DNA of 64,000 bases from assembly GCF_020911865.1 (NCBI RefSeq), contig NZ_CP087131.1:2542001-2606000 (forward strand), in the 5' to 3' direction. This document shows positions 24,657 through 33,813 of this stretch, one piece after another. Source of the DNA: Chryseobacterium sp. C-71. Lineage in GTDB: Bacteria > Bacteroidota > Bacteroidia > Flavobacteriales > Weeksellaceae. Each line of letters begins with the position of its first letter. Position 1 is the stretch's first letter. The translations under genes were made by a program, and so were the position numbers. A model generated the notes under the pieces. That model was not told the origin of the DNA, did no database searches, and saw only the letters and a program-made list of their open reading frames with translations.

Positions 24657-25943
24657 TTGGAATTATATTATTCATTTTCAGCGCTCATCGTATTAGCATC
24701 TATTTTTGCATATATCAACTACAGATTTTTAAAACTTCCTAGCACCATCGGGATTATGGTCATTGCCATCGTGATATCTATCATTCTGGTTTTATTTGGT
24801 GAAAATTCTTTTCCAAAAACATTCGGACATTTGAGTAGTTTGATGAACAGTATAGACTTCACCGAAGTTCTAATGGGAGCAATGCTGAATTTCCTTCTTT
24901 TCGCAGGAGGAATTCATATTAATATTAATGATTTAAAGGAACAGTTCCGTCCCGTCCTCATATTTTCTACGGCAGGTGTCATCATTTCCACCTTTATCGT
25001 AGGTTTTGGAATGTTCTATTTGTTGCCTTTAGTTGGTTTAAAGATTCCTTTTATTTACTGTTTGGTTTTTGGAGCATTGATTTCTCCTACAGATCCGGTT
25101 GCGGTTTTAAGTGTTTTAAAACAGGCTAATATTTCTAAATCATTAGAAACAAAAATTGCAGGAGAATCATTGTTCAACGACGGTATGGCGGTTGTGGTTT
25201 TCACAGTGGTATTACAGCTTGCAATTGGGAGAGAAGTTGATTTGGGCGTAGAAAATATTATGATATTATTGATGAAAGAAGCCGGCGGAGGATTGCTTTT
25301 GGGTGTTCTTTTGGGTTGGATAACTTCAAGATTGATGCGTGAAGTGGATGATTATATAATTTCAGTTTTGGTGACATTGGCTGTTGTAATGGGCGGTTAT
25401 CTCGTAGCAAGACAGATGCACGTTTCTGGTCCGTTGACGATGGTTGCGGCAGGATTATTCATGGGTAATTTCAATGTTAAATTTAAAATGAAATCGGTCA
25501 CTCAGGATTATCTGATTAAATTTTGGGAACTTATTGATGAAATTCTCAATGCTGTCTTATTTCTTTTTATCGGTTTCGAATTATTGATGATTAAAGATTT
25601 AAACCATTACGTCATTCCGGGATTACTGGCGATTGCTGTGGTTTTGATTGCAAGATTTATTTCGATTTGGGGACCTACAAAATTCATGTCATTCAGAACG
25701 AGGTTTAGTCCTCAAACCATAAAAGTTCTTTTTTGGGGAGGAATCCGTGGTGGTGTTTCCATTGCTTTGGCTATGTCTATCCCGAAAAACGAATACAGTA
25801 ATGCTATTTTAAGTATTACTTATTGTGTGGTTGTATTTTCTATTATTGTTCAAGGACTTACGATTGCAAAAGTTGCCAATCCAAAAAGGATTGCTGATGA
25901 AGAAAAAGAGTTGGAAAGTATTGCTTTAGAAGAAGGTCGTTAA
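24657..25943 (+). CDS. Na+/H+ antiporter, CPA1/NhaP family
   Basis: A 428-residue inner-membrane protein with about 12 hydrophobic helices. It shows the CPA1 core motifs: SPTDPVAVLSVLKQA, with the ion-binding Asp near residue 155, and AGESLFNDGMAVVVF. A later WGGIRGGVSIALAMSIP motif is also typical of NhaP/NHE. It exchanges Na+ (or K+) for protons and controls pH and salt. The only initiator after the in-frame stop at 24636 is the TTG at 24657, so the gene uses a rare start codon. The short cytoplasmic tail is acidic and lacks a regulatory domain. Confidence 0.9.
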   Translation: MELYYSFSALIVLASIFAYINYRFLKLPSTIGIMVIAIVISIILVLFGENSFPKTFGHLSSLMNSIDFTEVLMGAMLNFLLFAGGIHININDLKEQFRPVLIFSTAGVIISTFIVGFGMFYLLPLVGLKIPFIYCLVFGALISPTDPVAVLSVLKQANISKSLETKIAGESLFNDGMAVVVFTVVLQLAIGREVDLGVENIMILLMKEAGGGLLLGVLLGWITSRLMREVDDYIISVLVTLAVVMGGYLVARQMHVSGPLTMVAAGLFMGNFNVKFKMKSVTQDYLIKFWELIDEILNAVLFLFIGFELLMIKDLNHYVIPGLLAIAVVLIARFISIWGPTKFMSFRTRFSPQTIKVLFWGGIRGGVSIALAMSIPKNEYSNAILSITYCVVVFSIIVQGLTIAKVANPKRIADEEKELESIALEEGR

Positions 25944-25957
25944 TTAGCTGTTAATCA

Positions 25958-26677
25958 ATGAGTAAAATACTTAAAGAAATCAAAGAATCACTAGCTGTTT
26001 TATCCATTCCGGAGAAAGCGGCTTTTTTTCCTAAGTTTTTTAAGACAGGAAAAGGAGAATATGGTGAAGGAGATTTATTTTTAGGTGTAACAGTTCCTGA
26101 TCAAAGGTCTGTCGCCAAAGAATTTTATTCAAAAATTAATTTAAAAGAATTAAGCGAATTGCTTTCTTCACCTTATCACGAACACAGATTGACGGCTCTG
26201 CTGATGCTGATTTCTAAATTTGAAAAAACAAAAGACCAAGCTGTAAAAGACGAGGTTATTAAATTTTATTTAAATCATCTTCAGCATATCAACAATTGGG
26301 ATCTGGTGGATACGAGTTGTTATAAGATTTTAGGTCGGTATGCTTTTGAAAATCAGAAAGAAAACTTATTAAGAGAGCTTTCAAAATCTGATCAAATGTG
26401 GCATAAAAGAATTGCGGTTGTAGGAACGATGTATTATGTGAAAAAGGGTTCTTTTGAATTAACTAAAGAATTTGTAACCCAAAATTTACATCATCCACAC
26501 GACTTGATGCACAAAGCAAACGGATGGCTTTTGAGAGAAATGGGAAATAAAAATGAAGCTGTGCTAATCGATTATCTAAACAAATATTACAAAGAAATGC
26601 CAAGAACCTGCCTCAGATATGCAATTGAAAAATTGGATGAAGAGGTAAGGCAAGATTATTTGAAAGGCAGAATTTAA
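25958..26677 (+). CDS. DNA alkylation repair protein, AlkD-like HEAT-repeat glycosylase
   Basis: A 239-residue all-helical protein of the DNA alkylation repair family. HEAT-like repeats run through the protein (HRLTALLMLISKFEKT, NWDLVDTSCYKILGRY, WHKRIAVVGTMYYVKKG). The NWDLVD and LMHKANGWLLREMG segments match the DNA-binding cleft of AlkD, which removes bulky or positively charged alkylated bases without flipping them. It lies 14 bases after the antiporter and is probably in the same transcript, although their functions do not connect. Confidence 0.9.
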   Translation: MSKILKEIKESLAVLSIPEKAAFFPKFFKTGKGEYGEGDLFLGVTVPDQRSVAKEFYSKINLKELSELLSSPYHEHRLTALLMLISKFEKTKDQAVKDEVIKFYLNHLQHINNWDLVDTSCYKILGRYAFENQKENLLRELSKSDQMWHKRIAVVGTMYYVKKGSFELTKEFVTQNLHHPHDLMHKANGWLLREMGNKNEAVLIDYLNKYYKEMPRTCLRYAIEKLDEEVRQDYLKGRI

Positions 26678-26690
26678 AATAAACTAAATC

Positions 26691-27359
26691 ATGAAAATTT
26701 TCCTCAAACGGTTGCTGTTTTTGCTTCCAATTTTATTGCTGACAAGCTGTTTTGATATTTTAGATAAAGTCAATGTGAAAGCTGACGGAAGCGGTGAGTA
26801 CTCTCTTATCCTTAATGCCAGTAAAAGCAAAACCCGATTGGCATCCATCTCAAAAATGGAAACGATCAATGGCAAAAAAGTTCCGAAAAAATCTGAAATT
26901 GAAGCTAAAATCAATGAAGCGGCGAGAATTTTTAAAACCGTTCCGGGAATTTCCAACGTGAAAACTTCGATGGATTTTGATAATTACATCATTAAACTGA
27001 GCTGTAATTTCAAGAAAATTGAAAATGTCAACGCAGGTTTAGAACAACTTAAAGCCAAGAATATTTTAGGCAAAATGATTCCGACCAATATTTATAATCA
27101 CAATCCACAAAAAAAATCTTTTACCAGAAACAAAATCAACACCTTCAAAAGTGATTACGATAAACTGAGCGCTGCCGACAAAGAAGTTTTTAATAATGCT
27201 AAATACACTTCTGTTCTGCAGTTTGAAAATACGGTGAAATCTCAGTCTAATAACGCCTACCAACTTTCACCCAACAAAAAAGCGATGAAGCTTGAGGGCA
27301 ATATTTTAGATTTTATCCTTCAGAAAAAGCAGATTCAAAACACTATTTTATTCCAATAA
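26691..27359 (+). CDS. Lipoprotein, unknown function
   Basis: A 222-residue predicted lipoprotein with lipobox LTSC (Cys20). The following KVNVKADGSGEYSLILNASKS looks like the first strands of a beta-sandwich, and the C-terminal half is Lys/Asn-rich and helical. I do not recognise a named family. It is followed 15 bases later by the large DUF4836-like gene, and a related gene follows that one, so these probably form a functional group at the envelope. No catalytic motif is visible. Confidence 0.6.
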   Translation: MKIFLKRLLFLLPILLLTSCFDILDKVNVKADGSGEYSLILNASKSKTRLASISKMETINGKKVPKKSEIEAKINEAARIFKTVPGISNVKTSMDFDNYIIKLSCNFKKIENVNAGLEQLKAKNILGKMIPTNIYNHNPQKKSFTRNKINTFKSDYDKLSAADKEVFNNAKYTSVLQFENTVKSQSNNAYQLSPNKKAMKLEGNILDFILQKKQIQNTILFQ

Positions 27360-27374
27360 TTCCACAAATTATAT

Positions 27375-29429
27375 ATGAAATCTCTATTTTTAAAAACACA
27401 GACTTTAGCTTATTTGCTTTTAGGTTTCGTTGCTGTTTTTGCACAAAACAGCATGAAAATTCCGCAGAATACTGCATTTTACATGGAAATCAACGGCAAA
27501 CAGCTCAATAAAAAAATCGATTGGGAAAGATTCAACCCATTTTTGCAGGAAATCACCAAAGATAAAGGGAAAGACAAAAAACCGTCATGGAACGACTACT
27601 CTAAAACAGGAATAAAATATGACGCAACCCAATATCATTACGGAACCTTTAATGATTCTGTTCAAAGCTATAATGCGCATTTTATTATCGATAATCAGGA
27701 AAAGTTTCAGGAATTCATTAATTCAACCAAGAAAAAAGGGCTGGAGGTTTCTAAGAAAAGCAACTATTCATACATCGATATTGACGACAATACATTCGTA
27801 GCCTGGAACGGAAATCGCGCCTATCTTACGATGATCAATTATAACAAACCGTCAAAAGATACCTGGGCAGATTATAATGCAGTAGACAGCACTACTGTTG
27901 TTATTGATAGCGCCGTTGCGGTTGTTGACAGTGCTGCGGCAGTTTATGAAGAAGAAGAAAAGCCTTTCGATTATAAAGAAGAAATTCAGTATTTGAAAGA
28001 TGAGATCAAATATTTAAAAGAAAACATCAAATCAAACAATGCCGATATTCTGAAATATCAAAAAGACATTAAATATCTAGAAAAACATCACAAATATCCT
28101 GCGGAAAAGGTAGAAACTAAGGTAGATGATCAGAAAGATTATGATGAAATTGCGCCACCTGCCTCTCAGGATGATTATGCAGAAGCAGAAGCTTATCCTT
28201 TAGATACAGATTATCAAAAAGAATTGGATTCACTGCAGTCGGAAAAATTTAAAATCGTTAAGAAATTTGCAGAAAATAATTTTGATAGATATTTCAGTTC
28301 AAATTACGAGCTTGATGTTCCGAAGGAAATGTTGAACTTCAGAGATGCTAATTCTGATGTTTTTGTGTACACAGATTACGGAAAAATCATGAACGAAGGG
28401 ATATACGGAAAGATGTTCAGAGGTGTTGGGTATACAAAGTTTCTTGAGAAAATGTACAATTCAAATTCTGCATACAATCTTTATTTCGACAAAGATAAAG
28501 TAAGGTTGGTCAACAATCTTCAGCATAGAAATTCAGACATTCAGAAAAGTATTTCTGATGTTTACAGAGGCAAGAAAAACAAAAAACTGACCGCTTTAAT
28601 TAGCGATAAAAGTGTAGGATATTATGCAATAAACGTCAATGGATACAAAACTTTTGATATGATGTACAGCTTTTTCCAAGACGCCGGAGAGAAGGAATAT
28701 CAGAAAGAACTACAGTTGATGATGGAAACCATGAAAATCGTTCTGGATGAAGAAGCTATTGCTAAAATTGCACCAGGAAACGGTATTTTTGTTTTGAATG
28801 AACTGAAATCTAAAAAAGTAGATTACACCGACTACGATTACGATGATGATTATAACGAAAAGGAGGTGAAAAAGACCAAAGACGTGATGGTTCCTGACTT
28901 TACATTTGCTTTTGCAACAGAAAATGAGGGCTATTGGAAACGTGTTTTTGACGTTTTGACGACCAATAAAGATTTTGCTAAAAAGTTTACAAAAAACGGA
29001 GATGTCTACACTTTCAAAGAAGGTAAAAGCAACGGATATCTTGATCAATTATATTTTACAGTAAAAGACGGGATTGTTTATCTGACAAGTTCTACAGAGA
29101 ATCTGACTTCAAAAAATCAGTCATCGAATTCAACAAAATGGATGAAAGATTCCGCGAAATATCCTTTGTCAGGAAGATTGGATATTCAGAAACTATTGGT
29201 TGGTCTGGAGCAGGAATTTAAAACCGTTTCTGAGAAAAAAACGTTGAATTTGATAAGAAAAAATGTGGGTGAAGTGTATTTTAAAACTGAAGTGAAAGGG
29301 GAAAGCATTCAGACAGAGATGGATTATAACATTAAGAATTCTTCGGAAAACAGCTTAATGTATTTCTTCGATATGTTTGACGCAATTTTCAAAAATATGG
29401 AAGCGGATAAAAAGCCACAGACACTTTAA
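27375..29429 (+). CDS. Exported DUF4836-like protein with central coiled coil
   Basis: A 684-residue exported protein with a signal peptide ending VAVFAQ. It opens with KIPQNTAFYMEINGKQLNKK, which recalls the IPxxA-x-VvxxD start of DUF4836 proteins; the link is from pattern memory. Residues about 195-240 form a heptad coiled coil (YLKDEIKYLKENI, then ILKYQKDIKYLEK) followed by an acidic, Pro/Glu-rich linker. Another acidic stretch (DYTDYDYDDDYNEKEV) lies near residue 490. No enzyme motif is visible. The gene 29559-30785 opens with a similar motif and has a similar plan, so the two may be distant paralogues. Function unknown. Confidence 0.6.
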   Translation: MKSLFLKTQTLAYLLLGFVAVFAQNSMKIPQNTAFYMEINGKQLNKKIDWERFNPFLQEITKDKGKDKKPSWNDYSKTGIKYDATQYHYGTFNDSVQSYNAHFIIDNQEKFQEFINSTKKKGLEVSKKSNYSYIDIDDNTFVAWNGNRAYLTMINYNKPSKDTWADYNAVDSTTVVIDSAVAVVDSAAAVYEEEEKPFDYKEEIQYLKDEIKYLKENIKSNNADILKYQKDIKYLEKHHKYPAEKVETKVDDQKDYDEIAPPASQDDYAEAEAYPLDTDYQKELDSLQSEKFKIVKKFAENNFDRYFSSNYELDVPKEMLNFRDANSDVFVYTDYGKIMNEGIYGKMFRGVGYTKFLEKMYNSNSAYNLYFDKDKVRLVNNLQHRNSDIQKSISDVYRGKKNKKLTALISDKSVGYYAINVNGYKTFDMMYSFFQDAGEKEYQKELQLMMETMKIVLDEEAIAKIAPGNGIFVLNELKSKKVDYTDYDYDDDYNEKEVKKTKDVMVPDFTFAFATENEGYWKRVFDVLTTNKDFAKKFTKNGDVYTFKEGKSNGYLDQLYFTVKDGIVYLTSSTENLTSKNQSSNSTKWMKDSAKYPLSGRLDIQKLLVGLEQEFKTVSEKKTLNLIRKNVGEVYFKTEVKGESIQTEMDYNIKNSSENSLMYFFDMFDAIFKNMEADKKPQTL

Positions 29430-29494
29430 AGGCTATTGGCATTTTGATTCTAGCTAATTGCTCGAGCTGTCTCGATTTCTAAAGTATCAATAGG

Positions 29495-29544
29495 AACGGG
29501 CTTTAGCCCGTTTTCAAAATTTGTAAGCATATTAGGCTTTAGCC
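29495..29544. repeat. GGCTTTAGCC intergenic palindromes
   Basis: Two related palindromes lie in the 129-base spacer: AACGGGCTTTAGCCCGTT at 29495-29512 and GGCTTTAGCC at 29535-29544. The first could form a hairpin followed by TTTT and may act as a weak terminator. The second lies only 15 bases before the next start codon. They look like units of a dispersed intergenic repeat. Confidence 0.65.
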
Positions 29545-29558
29545 AAAACTTAGAATTT

Positions 29559-30785
29559 ATGAAGAAAAAATATATTGCTCTTATAATCACAATTCTGCTT
29601 TCAGTTGGAGTTTATTTTATGTTTTTCCATAAAGATAAAAGCTTAAAATATATTCCCAAAAATGCAGATGTTGTGGTTATGGTCGATGTTAAAAAAGCGA
29701 CAAGACAATATATTTCCAGCTTTTTGATGCATCCTTCAAAATGGTTTGAAGAGGGTGAAAAAAATGATATGAAAATTTCCATTTCAGATTCGGGTTTGAA
29801 AATTCCGGACTTTCTTCAGATTTTTCATTTAAAAAACACTAAAATTTCTGAGTGGTATACTATTTTTGAAATCAACAATAAAGCAAAGTTTTCGACATTT
29901 TTAAAGGAACGAAAATTCATCTCTGATGGAAAAGATTTATTTAAAAATAACCAGCTTTTTATAAAAATTGAAGGTGGAAAATGTATCGTCGGAACATCTG
30001 ATTTAAATTTTAAAAACATAGGAAAACCATTTTCTCAAAATTTCAGAAATAAAGTTTTGAATGCAGATTCTTTTATGAATGATGGTCTGGGAAGTGTTTC
30101 TTTTATTTCAGAATTGCGAACCCAGAACTTTTCAATTTATTTAAAAGACGATGAAATTGAAATAAAAAATGAACAGAATTCTGCCGATTTCGAATCATTG
30201 ATTTCAGATTTAAATAAGGAAACACAGTTTTTGAATGTAGAATTAAACTCAGAAAATATTAAAAAAATAAGTTCGATCTTTAAAGAAAATATTACAGATT
30301 CTGCATCGGTTAGTCATTTGAAAATGAGTGCGAATCTTTCGGAAGTTAACGATAAAATAATCAGTTATGGTTACGATGATAACTTTAATGAAATTGAAAA
30401 AATCAGTTATCAGAAAATCGTTCAGCCCAATTATGAAATTTTGCTTCAAACTTCAAATCCTGATAAAACCTGGAATTATTTCCAACAAAAAAAGTGGATT
30501 AATGCACAAAATCAGTTTATAGCAATTCCATTTCAGCCCAATTTGATTAGCAAAAGCAAAAATCAGCTTTCTATAAAATCTACGCAAAAAGCTGGGAAAT
30601 TAAGTGAAACCAAAAATCAAAACTACATTTTCATCAAAAACAGTCCCTTGCTTTTTTCTTCATTTAAAAATTTAAGTAATCCAATTTTTAAAGACGTTGA
30701 ATATCTTTTTTACGGAAATAAAAATCTTGATTACACAGTGAAAATTAAATTTAAAAAAGAAAAATATCCATTAATTCTAAGATAA
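29559..30785 (+). CDS. Membrane-anchored protein related to DUF4836-like group
   Basis: A 408-residue protein with an N-terminal hydrophobic helix (residues 5-23, IALIITILLSVGVYFMF) without a clear cleavage site, so it is probably a periplasmic protein anchored in the inner membrane. The next residues, YIPKNADVVVMVDVKKATR, resemble the first domain of the 684-residue protein upstream. The rest alternates short strands and helices and is very rich in Lys, Asn and Phe. No catalytic motif or named family is recognised with certainty. The short gap to the DUF6122 gene (six bases) suggests co-transcription. Confidence 0.6.
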   Translation: MKKKYIALIITILLSVGVYFMFFHKDKSLKYIPKNADVVVMVDVKKATRQYISSFLMHPSKWFEEGEKNDMKISISDSGLKIPDFLQIFHLKNTKISEWYTIFEINNKAKFSTFLKERKFISDGKDLFKNNQLFIKIEGGKCIVGTSDLNFKNIGKPFSQNFRNKVLNADSFMNDGLGSVSFISELRTQNFSIYLKDDEIEIKNEQNSADFESLISDLNKETQFLNVELNSENIKKISSIFKENITDSASVSHLKMSANLSEVNDKIISYGYDDNFNEIEKISYQKIVQPNYEILLQTSNPDKTWNYFQQKKWINAQNQFIAIPFQPNLISKSKNQLSIKSTQKAGKLSETKNQNYIFIKNSPLLFSSFKNLSNPIFKDVEYLFYGNKNLDYTVKIKFKKEKYPLILR

Positions 30786-30791
30786 AACAAA

Positions 30792-31130
30792 ATGTGTCCT
30801 CCAGAAATTGCTTTATTAAAAACATGTACGCATTATTTTCTGCATTTGGCTTTTCCTGCAGTTATTGCGCTTGTTTTTTATCGTAATCAATGGAAAAAAA
30901 CGTATTTCATTCTTTTGGCGACAATGCTGGTTGATCTCGATCATTTATTTGCAGATCCTATTTTTGATCCGAACAGAATGAGCGTTGGGTTTCATTTTTT
31001 ACATTCTTATTATGCTATTGCGGTGTATTTTTTGCTGTTGTTTTTTAAAGGAAATTTAAGAATAATTGGCATCGGATTGCTGTTTCATATGTTGACCGAT
31101 TTTCAGGATTTTGCGCTTTGGTGTCATTAA
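30792..31130 (+). CDS. DUF6122 family membrane protein
   Basis: A 112-residue integral membrane protein with about four helices. Typical signatures are THYFLHLAFPAVIAL, LATMLVDLDHLFADPIFDP and FHFLHSYYAIAVYF. Several His and Asp residues (HYFLH, DLDH, FHFLH) are conserved in the family and recall metal-dependent hydrolases of the YdjM/LexA-regulated membrane type, but no activity is known. It begins six bases after the previous gene. Confidence 0.8.
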   Translation: MCPPEIALLKTCTHYFLHLAFPAVIALVFYRNQWKKTYFILLATMLVDLDHLFADPIFDPNRMSVGFHFLHSYYAIAVYFLLLFFKGNLRIIGIGLLFHMLTDFQDFALWCH

Positions 31131-31157
31131 AATATTATTAATATTTTCTTTTAATAA

Positions 31158-31187
31158 TTGAGTTTTCATAGATTTTTTGTATTTTAG
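31158..31187 (+). promoter_or_regulatory. Probable promoter of chaA
   Basis: TTG at 31158-31160, a 19-base spacer, then TATTTTAG at 31180-31187, one mismatch from TAnnTTTG. The ATG follows only eight bases later, so the transcript would have almost no leader. Confidence 0.4.
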
Positions 31188-31195
31188 AGACACTT

Positions 31196-32266
31196 ATGAA
31201 GCTAAAAGAATTCTTACACTACACGTATATTTTTCCTGTCTTAGCGGTAATCTATTACTTTACCGGATTGATGGGAACTGGCACAATTTCAGACATTGTT
31301 GCGGGTATTTTGTTAACCGGAAGTGTGCTTTCTGCTGTACATCATGCTGAAGTTGTAGCACATAAAGTAGGAGAACCTTATGGTACAATTATTCTGGCAC
31401 TTTGTATCACGATTATAGAAGTTGCGTTGATTGTATCGCTGATGGTTGCGGGTGGTGATCAAGCAATTACTTTAGCTCGGGATACGGTTTTTGCGGCAGT
31501 AATGATTATTCTGAATGGTATTATCGGTATTTGTATTTTGGTAGGTGGTGTTAAGTATTTTGAGCAGTATTTTGCCCGTACTTCAGCGACGACTTATCTT
31601 GTGAGTATTGTTTCAATTCTTGTAATTACCTTAGTTCTCCCGAATTTTACTTCAAGCGTCAACGGACCTTATTATAATAATGCACAATTGGTTTTTGTAT
31701 CGATTGCCTGTCTTGTGATTTACGGAGTTTTTCTGATGGTTCAGACGGTAAGACACAGAAGTTATTTTGTGCCCGCTGATGGTAATGCAGAAGAGTATTT
31801 TATTCCGAATAGAATGCAGACTATTATCAGCTTTGTATTTTTGGTAATTTGCCTTGTGATTGTCGTCTTATTGGCAAAAGGTCTTTCAAAAACAATCGAA
31901 GATGTGGTACAGAGTATGGGAGCGCCTAAGTCTTTGGTAGGAGTTATTATTGCGGGAGTTGTATTGCTTCCGGAAGGTCTTGCGGCCATCCGCGCAGCGA
32001 GAAATAATCAGATACAGTCGAGTTTAAATTTAGCTTTAGGATCAGCTTTAGCAAGTATCGGATTAAGTATTCCGGCTATCTCTGCGGTGAGTATTATGTA
32101 TGATATCCCTTTGGTTTTGGGGCTTGATAAGAAAGATATTATTCTTCTTACCTTATCTGTATTTATCGTGATGTTATCTTTAAGTCGAGGAAAAACGAAT
32201 GTCTTGTACGGGACAGTTCTTTTAGTGAATTTAGCAGCCTATATCTTTACGGTAATCGTACCTTAA
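31196..32266 (+). CDS. chaA: Calcium/proton (Na+/H+, K+/H+) antiporter ChaA
   Basis: A 356-residue inner-membrane antiporter of the Ca2+:cation antiporter family with about 11 helices. Both alpha repeats are visible. The first has HHAEVVAHKVGEPYGTIILA and ITIIEVALIVSLMVAGG. The second has LLPEGLAAIRAARNNQIQSS and LALGSALASIGLSIPA. The acidic residues Glu in ITIIEV and LPEG would bind the cation. ChaA exchanges Ca2+, Na+ or K+ for protons, mainly at alkaline pH. It is a single gene, convergent with the haemoglobin gene. Confidence 0.93.
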   Translation: MKLKEFLHYTYIFPVLAVIYYFTGLMGTGTISDIVAGILLTGSVLSAVHHAEVVAHKVGEPYGTIILALCITIIEVALIVSLMVAGGDQAITLARDTVFAAVMIILNGIIGICILVGGVKYFEQYFARTSATTYLVSIVSILVITLVLPNFTSSVNGPYYNNAQLVFVSIACLVIYGVFLMVQTVRHRSYFVPADGNAEEYFIPNRMQTIISFVFLVICLVIVVLLAKGLSKTIEDVVQSMGAPKSLVGVIIAGVVLLPEGLAAIRAARNNQIQSSLNLALGSALASIGLSIPAISAVSIMYDIPLVLGLDKKDIILLTLSVFIVMLSLSRGKTNVLYGTVLLVNLAAYIFTVIVP

Positions 32267-32291
32267 TTTTTAACCCAAAATTCCGAATTGC

Positions 32292-32672
32292 TTAAAGTTT
32301 TCTCGCCATTTCCATTTTGTAAGCCATCAGATTGGCAATGTTTTCTGACTTTGTAATCGCCATATCAGCATTCATACCTGTGAAATTTTCTTCAATAGTT
32401 TGTTTCCAAAGTTTTAACCATTGTGCAAAATGATGCTTTTCCATCGCCTCCAATTGATTGATCGGGAAATGTACCGCCATCGGATTTCCTTTGTAGCTCA
32501 TTTGTCCGAATAAAATCGTCTCCCAAAAAGAATACATTTTCGGTAAATGTTTTTGAAAATCAACTTTTATAATGTCTTTAAAGAAGAAACCGATCGTTTC
32601 ATCCTTTACCACTTTATCATAAAATGAATTCACAAGCAACTCTATATCTTCTCTCGATTCTAAATTTTTCAT
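32292..32672 (-). CDS. Group III truncated haemoglobin
   Basis: A 126-residue globin of the truncated type. It begins with the helix SREDIELLVNSFYDKVVKD. The conserved segment FWETILFGQMSYKGNPM is followed by AVHFPINQL, and the proximal haem ligand is His80 or His81 in the KHHFAQWLKLWKQT stretch. Group III members lack the Gly-Gly motifs of group I. The group is linked to oxygen or nitric oxide binding, and the function is unsettled. It is a single gene convergent with chaA. Confidence 0.92.
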   Translation of the reverse strand: MKNLESREDIELLVNSFYDKVVKDETIGFFFKDIIKVDFQKHLPKMYSFWETILFGQMSYKGNPMAVHFPINQLEAMEKHHFAQWLKLWKQTIEENFTGMNADMAITKSENIANLMAYKMEMARKL

Positions 32673-32775
32673 TTCAGATGTATTTAATTGGAACTAAAAA
32701 TTTACATCAAATTTAGTTTAATTCTAAATCAAAAAGAAGATCGTACGCTTGATAAGATTCATGAAAACAATATTT

Positions 32776-32783
32776 TATCTTTG
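32776..32783 (+). promoter_or_regulatory. Probable -7 promoter element of the Kir channel gene
   Basis: TATCTTTG is an exact TAnnTTTG match 58 bases before the channel start. A TTG lies upstream at 32749 with a 24-base spacer, longer than the optimum. Confidence 0.5.
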
Positions 32784-32841
32784 TAAATTATTTTATCTTT
32801 TTTAAAGTTAAAAATTAAACCACACAAATGATTTACTAAAT

Positions 32842-33813
32842 ATGGCAAAAGGTTTCAGAAAAAGAATCAAACAGGAAAACGCTGAAAACAGTGGCTTTGG
32901 AAGTCGGGCTTCGGGAAGATTTATCAATAAAGACGGGCTTCCGAATGTAAGAAGAAGAGGAGTCAACGTCTTCAACAGGCTGAGTTGGTATCATACGATG
33001 CTGAATTTATCGTCATTTCGGTTCATTACTTATTTGGTGATGATGTATATTCTGATCAATCTGGTTTTTGCATGTATTTATTATTTGATTGGTGTAGAGC
33101 ATCTTACAGGGATAGATAAGAGTAATCCTTTGGATGAATTTATTGATGTGTTTTTCTTCAGTTCACAAACTTTTACTACGGTTGGTTACGGCAGAATTGC
33201 TCCGATTGGATTTTTGGCAAGCTTGGTTGCAACTTTTGAGGCATTTTTAGGATTGCTTACCTTTGCCATTGCAACGGGTTTGTTTTACGGAAGATTTTCA
33301 AGACCGAGAGCTTATCTCAGATTTTCAGATATTGCAGTGATTGCTCCGTTTCAGGATGTTACAGCGTTGATGTTCAGGTTGGCACCTTACAAAAATAATG
33401 CTTTGACAGATGCTGATGTTACCCTTTCGACAGCCATTGAGATTAATGAAAATGGAACGACGAAAAGTAATTTCTACCGACTCGAAACTCAATTGAGTAA
33501 GATCAATACTTTGTCTCTGAACTGGACGATAGTACATAAAATAGACGAAAATTCTCCATTTGCCGGATTTACTGCTGAAGATTTTAAAAATACAAATATT
33601 GAGATCATCGTACATGTACGAGCATTTGATGAAGTGTTTTCAAATACAGTTGTTCAGAGATCATCCTATGTGTCGAGGGAAATCATTTATGGAGCTAAAT
33701 TTTCGCCAATGTATTATCCTGACGAAGAAAAAGATTCAACGGTTCTGGATCTCGATAAAATAAATGAATATCAAAAAGTAGAACTTCCGGCTTTTGAGGC
33801 GGAAAAATCATAA
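32842..33813 (+). CDS. Inward-rectifier-type (Kir/KirBac) potassium channel
   Basis: A 323-residue channel subunit. The N-terminal segment is basic (residues 1-45). Two membrane helices (about 55-80 and 125-150) flank a pore loop with the selectivity filter TVGYG at about residues 112-116, preceded by FFFSSQTFT. The C-terminal half (about 155-300) is the beta-rich cytoplasmic domain typical of Kir channels (FRLAPYKNNALTDADVTLS, FYRLETQLSKINTLSLNWT). Four subunits form the K+ pore. The gene overlaps the next one by one base (TAATG), so the two are translationally coupled. Confidence 0.92.
   Translation: MAKGFRKRIKQENAENSGFGSRASGRFINKDGLPNVRRRGVNVFNRLSWYHTMLNLSSFRFITYLVMMYILINLVFACIYYLIGVEHLTGIDKSNPLDEFIDVFFFSSQTFTTVGYGRIAPIGFLASLVATFEAFLGLLTFAIATGLFYGRFSRPRAYLRFSDIAVIAPFQDVTALMFRLAPYKNNALTDADVTLSTAIEINENGTTKSNFYRLETQLSKINTLSLNWTIVHKIDENSPFAGFTAEDFKNTNIEIIVHVRAFDEVFSNTVVQRSSYVSREIIYGAKFSPMYYPDEEKDSTVLDLDKINEYQKVELPAFEAEKS

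Noticed and set aside
26684..26956. Antisense hydrophobic frame opposite the lipoprotein gene
   Set aside because: A complement of Lys/Asn-rich code often reads as Leu/Phe-rich; the forward frame has a clean lipobox.
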